From positions 19,145 through 83,144 of the forward strand of contig DCHZ01000032.1 in assembly GCA_002315385.1 (NCBI GenBank): a stretch of 64,000 nucleotides of DNA. The letters are read 5' to 3'. The notes under the pieces were generated by a model, which worked only from the letters and a program-made list of their open reading frames with translations, did no database searches and was not told the DNA's origin. Position numbers and translations under genes: made by a program. The stretch comes from Firmicutes bacterium UBA1739. GTDB lineage: Bacteria > Bacillota > Clostridia > Peptostreptococcales > Anaerovoracaceae. Of this stretch, positions 61,057 through 64,000 are shown in pieces; the first letter of the stretch is position 1, and every line of letters starts with the position of its first letter.

Positions 61057-61388
61057 TTTTGTGTTTCCACTCCTCTCTGTTATGGCTTGTGACACTAAGA
61101 GTATATAATATTTCCTTGAAAAAGTACAGTAAAATTTTTCCAGTCAGACCATGTATGGTAAAATATGTAAATATTTGTGCATTTTTTCACAATATCCGTT
61201 CACCTGCCACGTGTTTTTATTATTATTTCCAATACAACATATGCAGGTTTTGTCCCTGTTATGATACAAGATATTATGAAAAACGCAGCAATACTACGTA
61301 TAGCTGCGCCTGTATTATACATTTTTCAAAAAAATCGTTGATTTAATCCTGATAAATGCACCGAATCAGGATTTCCGGTTTCATCAGG
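61057..61388. other. Gap between the transglycosylase and deoC
   Basis: About 330 bp. It holds the transglycosylase promoter at 61105. A weak palindrome (AATCCTGAT / ATCAGGATT at about 61345-61372) may end the deoC transcript, but it lacks a clean T run. No protein frame is convincing. Confidence 0.5.
61105..61133 (-). promoter_or_regulatory. Putative promoter of the transglycosylase-scpAB operon
   Basis: Minus-strand TTTACT, 17-bp spacer, TATTAT, about 50 bp before the start codon. Confidence 0.62.
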
Positions 61389-62042
61389 CTAAAGATATTC
61401 ACCCCTTATTATTGCGGATGAGCCGATTCTGTCAGCTCCGAGGTCAAGGAATCTATCAGCGGCTTCCGGAGTTCGAATTCCGCCGGCAGCTTTAATTCTG
61501 ACATTGCTGTCCTTAAGACATTCGGCAAAAAGGGCTACGTCCTCTTCACTTGCACCCGCAGATCCGAAGCCTGTTGAAGTTTTGATATAGTCTGCTCCTG
61601 CCGAGTCGACTATTCTGCACAGAGCTTCTTTTTCATAGTCGTTAAGGAAGCAGGTTTCTACAATAACCTTAAGAACCGCATCCCGGCAGGCTGTTCTCAC
61701 TGCTTTGATTTCTTCCTCAACTTCACGGAGTCTTCTGTCCTTAACCATCCCCATATTTATCACCATATCAATCTCGCAGGCACCGTCGAGAATTGCTCTT
61801 TCGGCTTCTTTAACTTTGATTTCGGTGGAATTGTATCCGTTCGGAAAACCTATTACAGTGCATACCTTTACACTTCCGCTCAGGTAGTCGGCCGCATTCT
61901 TTACATAGCACGGCGGTACGCAGACAGATGCCGCACCCCAGTCCAATGCCTCGTCACAGAGTCTGAAAAGCTCCGGCAGAGTGGCTGTCTGTCCCAGCAG
62001 AGTATGATCAATGTGGGAGTATATTTCAGTTTTTTCACGCAT
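61389..62042 (-). CDS. deoC: Deoxyribose-phosphate aldolase
   Basis: Class I aldolase of 217 residues that cleaves 2-deoxyribose 5-phosphate to glyceraldehyde 3-phosphate and acetaldehyde. Key residues: Schiff-base lysine in DYIKTSTGFGSAGA, second lysine in VRIKAAGGIRT and the aspartate in EIDMVINMG. It overlaps the MATE stop by 8 bp. No other deoxynucleoside genes are adjacent. Confidence 0.96.
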   Translation of the reverse strand: MREKTEIYSHIDHTLLGQTATLPELFRLCDEALDWGAASVCVPPCYVKNAADYLSGSVKVCTVIGFPNGYNSTEIKVKEAERAILDGACEIDMVINMGMVKDRRLREVEEEIKAVRTACRDAVLKVIVETCFLNDYEKEALCRIVDSAGADYIKTSTGFGSAGASEEDVALFAECLKDSNVRIKAAGGIRTPEAADRFLDLGADRIGSSAIIRGEYL

Positions 62043-63399
62043 TTGCTGTATTCCTTTCGAGTTTTTTTACATATCTCATATAAGCGAAGATGAGGGCAAC
62101 ACCCGCTATTCCCCAGCTTACCGGATAAACTATCATAAGTGTTCTGAAGGTATGGCTCGCCTGAAATACGGTATAGACCCAGATTATTCTGGAGCCGCAG
62201 ACTCCTATGAGGGTAATCAGTGCCGGCGGCAGAGAATTGCCGTAACCTCTCATCGAAGAAGAGAATATTTCCATCAGAACATTGCCGGCTTCAAAAATGA
62301 GTATAGTTCTTATTCGTATTACGCCTATTTCCGCTATGGCCGGGTCGCTGTTAAACAGAGCCAGAACATCCTTCGCGAATATTATCAAAATCAGAGAAAA
62401 TGTCATGGTTATTGCCATGTTCAGTCCAAGCCCTACTCTGGTTATCCTCCTGCATCTCGGTATGTTGTTGGCTCCATGGTTCTGACCTATGAAGGTAGTG
62501 CAGGCCTGGCCGAAGGAGTTCAGGAGATAGTAAGCCAGGACTTCAACGTTGAAGGCGGCGGCCGAAGCCGCTATTACATCCGAGCCCAGGCTGTTAACGG
62601 CTGACTGAACACAGATATTTGATAAAGAGAAAACCATACTCTGTACCGCTGCCGGTACGCCTATCTTAATCATGGTTTTCAGGACATCACCGTGAATTTT
62701 TATCCCTCTGATTTCGAGATGGATTCTGTCCTTTTTTCTGAGAAGGATAATAAAAAGAAGTCCCGAGCTGATTATGTTTGAAATGACTGTTGCGAGAGCG
62801 ACGCCGTCCGCATCCATTCCGACAACGCAGACGAAAAACAGGTTCAGACCGACGTTTATCAGGCCCGCTGTGGTCAGGCATATCATCGGAGTCCTGGTAT
62901 CTCCCTGACTCATAAAGACTGCTGCCTCGAAGTTGTACAGGAATATCACCGGAAGACCGATCATGTATACTCTTAAATATGTCAGTGACATATCGAATAC
63001 GTTATTCGGGACGTCCATCAGTCTGAGAAGTCCCGGAGCGGCTATCTCTCCCACTACCGCAACGACAATTCCGGCCAGAAATGAGAAAAGTACGGCGGTC
63101 TGCACGCCTTTCTTAATTCCCGCAGGATTATTCTGCCCCGTAAACCTTGATATTACTACATTTGCTCCCATGGATATTCCAAGAAAACTGTTTACAAACA
63201 GTGAAATTATCGGAGCGTTGGACCCAACTGCCGCCATGGCCTCTTTCCCTACGAACTGCCCTACAATGGCTATGTCCGCAGCGTTAAAGAGCTGCTGCAG
63301 CATACTTGTAGCCGCCAAAGGCAATGCAAATATCAGCATCTTGTCCCATATACTTCCGTTAAGCAAATCCATTCTGTTGTTTTTAAGTGTCGATGTCAT
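62035..63399 (-). CDS. MATE-family efflux transporter
   Basis: A 454-residue membrane protein with 12 helices of the multidrug and toxin extrusion fold: PLAATSMLQQLFNAADIAIVGQFVGKEAMAAVG near the start, IGQNHGANN midway (the MATE hallmark) and a matching first-half MSQGDTRTPM. The local GC content appears higher than in neighbouring genes. The start overlaps the phosphatase stop by 4 bp (ATGA). Confidence 0.93.
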   Translation of the reverse strand: MTSTLKNNRMDLLNGSIWDKMLIFALPLAATSMLQQLFNAADIAIVGQFVGKEAMAAVGSNAPIISLFVNSFLGISMGANVVISRFTGQNNPAGIKKGVQTAVLFSFLAGIVVAVVGEIAAPGLLRLMDVPNNVFDMSLTYLRVYMIGLPVIFLYNFEAAVFMSQGDTRTPMICLTTAGLINVGLNLFFVCVVGMDADGVALATVISNIISSGLLFIILLRKKDRIHLEIRGIKIHGDVLKTMIKIGVPAAVQSMVFSLSNICVQSAVNSLGSDVIAASAAAFNVEVLAYYLLNSFGQACTTFIGQNHGANNIPRCRRITRVGLGLNMAITMTFSLILIIFAKDVLALFNSDPAIAEIGVIRIRTILIFEAGNVLMEIFSSSMRGYGNSLPPALITLIGVCGSRIIWVYTVFQASHTFRTLMIVYPVSWGIAGVALIFAYMRYVKKLERNTANA

Positions 63400-63872
63400 C
63401 TGTCTTTCCCGATTCTTTCCAGCAGGCCTCTGCAGCCTTCGTTCACGTCTGTCCAGGTCGCGTCGAAATCTCCTGTATACCAGGGGTCGGCCACGTCCCG
63501 GGGGTTGTCTGTGTAGTCCATAAAATAGCGGATCTTTCCGTCTCTGTCTCCTCCGCAGATTCTATTCATGTTTCTTATATTAGCCCTATCCATTCCAATT
63601 AGCAAGTCGAATTTTTCATAATCTTCCGCCGTCATCTGTCTAGCCCTCTTTCCCTTACAGGAAAGGCCGTTTTCTTCGAGCTTTTTCCTTGCCTGCGGGT
63701 AAACCGGATTTCCCACTCCGTTCCATATTTCCTCCGAGCTTGTAGCTGCGGACTCTATGTATATCTCATCGGAAAGACCGGCTTTACTAACCAGATCCTT
63801 CATAACAAACTCTGCAATTGGTGAACGGCAGATATTGCCGTGGCAGATAAAAAGCACTTTTATAGGGTTCAT
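63396..63872 (-). CDS. Low-molecular-weight protein tyrosine phosphatase
   Basis: A 158-residue phosphatase with the P-loop LFICHGNICRSPIAE (C-x5-R-S) at the start and the general-acid aspartate in VADPWYTG near the C-terminus. In bacteria these dephosphorylate tyrosine kinases or small molecules such as phosphoarginine. The ATG at 63872 follows GGAGGAACA. First gene of the phosphatase-MATE-deoC run; its upstream region has repeats. Confidence 0.93.
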   Translation of the reverse strand: MNPIKVLFICHGNICRSPIAEFVMKDLVSKAGLSDEIYIESAATSSEEIWNGVGNPVYPQARKKLEENGLSCKGKRARQMTAEDYEKFDLLIGMDRANIRNMNRICGGDRDGKIRYFMDYTDNPRDVADPWYTGDFDATWTDVNEGCRGLLERIGKDR

Positions 63873-63887
63873 TGTTCCTCCTGTTAT

Positions 63888-63919
63888 GCAAACTTTTGCA
63901 AAGATATGCAACAGTTTGC
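63888..63919. promoter_or_regulatory. Inverted repeat upstream of the phosphatase gene (possible operator)
   Basis: Outer arms GCAAACT (63888-63894) and AGTTTGC (63913-63919) enclose inner TTGCA / TGCAA arms. The position, 15-45 bp before the start codon, fits a repressor or leader hairpin. Confidence 0.4.
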
Positions 63920-63955
63920 TTTACCTTTTAACGTTTTCAAAAAGTACATAAAATA

Positions 63956-63998
63956 GGCCAAAATGGCATAACTTAGCATAGTGTGGCATAAGTTGGCC
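63956..63998. repeat. Nested direct and inverted repeats at the right edge
   Basis: TGGCATAA occurs at 63964 and again 20 bp later at 63984. GGCCAA (63956) and TTGGCC (63993) form outer inverted ends, with ACTTA / TAAGT inner arms. The 20-bp period (about two helical turns) suggests a regulator site. The window ends here, so the full extent is not visible. Confidence 0.45.
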
Positions 63999-64000
63999 AT

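Overview
The window is a gene-dense, AT-rich stretch of a bacterial chromosome, with about 55 protein genes, one tRNA and short intergenic gaps. Strong Shine-Dalgarno sites (GGAGG type), TTGACA/TATAAT promoters and T-tailed hairpin terminators point to the Bacillota. The gene order (ylm division cluster; plsX-rnc-smc-ftsY-der-plsY-gpsA; scpAB), the anaerobic C1 metabolism and a decayed spoIVA suggest an anaerobic member of the Clostridia whose lineage has lost sporulation. A placement near the Anaerovoracaceae (Family XIII) is only a guess. No rRNA, CRISPR array, phage or intact transposase is visible.

Layout. 1-4 kb: the cell-division/ylm cluster (rluD, lspA, yggT, sepF, yggS, a HlyD-like protein), followed by a 65-codon remnant of spoIVA. 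4.5-12.1 kb: a six-gene operon for a membrane complex related to hydrogenase-4 and complex I, whose large subunit has lost all nickel-ligating cysteines (an Ehr-type complex). 12.4-23.3 kb: an HD-hydrolase/kinase fusion, then gpsA, plsY, der, ftsY, smc, rnc and plsX (phospholipid synthesis, ribosome assembly, protein targeting, chromosome condensation). 23.4-24.7 kb: a lone DUF1015 gene. 24.8-29.9 kb: a formate/tetrahydrofolate operon (fhs, fchA, folD, a formate channel and a LacI-type regulator). 30.1-34.3 kb: moxR, a VWA gene, nrdR, pgeF and cmk. 34.5-35.6 kb: an acyl carrier protein and a TauE/SafE permease. 35.7-42.2 kb: a 5-oxoproline operon combining pxpA, pxpB and pxpC with a biotin carboxylase, a biotin carrier protein, a D-glutamate-cyclase-family protein and an atypical Nramp-family transporter. 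42.7-54.5 kb: metallo-beta-lactamase-fold hydrolases, an exonuclease, two lipoproteins, RsmJ, a phosphatase, a DUF2974 protein, a DUF975/CmpB membrane fusion and a phosphoesterase. 54.7-64 kb: an M18 peptidase, a TIGR04076 protein, an NSS transporter, tRNA-Trp, scpB/scpA with a lytic transglycosylase, deoC, a MATE transporter and a low-molecular-weight phosphatase.

How the parts fit. Three units stand out. The Ehr-like complex keeps its iron-sulfur relay and ion-pumping subunits but not the [NiFe] site, so its electron acceptor is unknown. In the C1 operon, FolD has lost two cyclohydrolase catalytic residues while a dedicated cyclohydrolase (FchA) sits next to it. In the 5-oxoproline operon, AccC + AccB + PxpB + PxpC together match the domains of urea carboxylase, which suggests a biotin-dependent attack on the lactam. 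The Ehr operon and the HD-kinase gene also sit exactly between gpsA and the spoIVA remnant, two genes that are normally neighbours in Clostridia.
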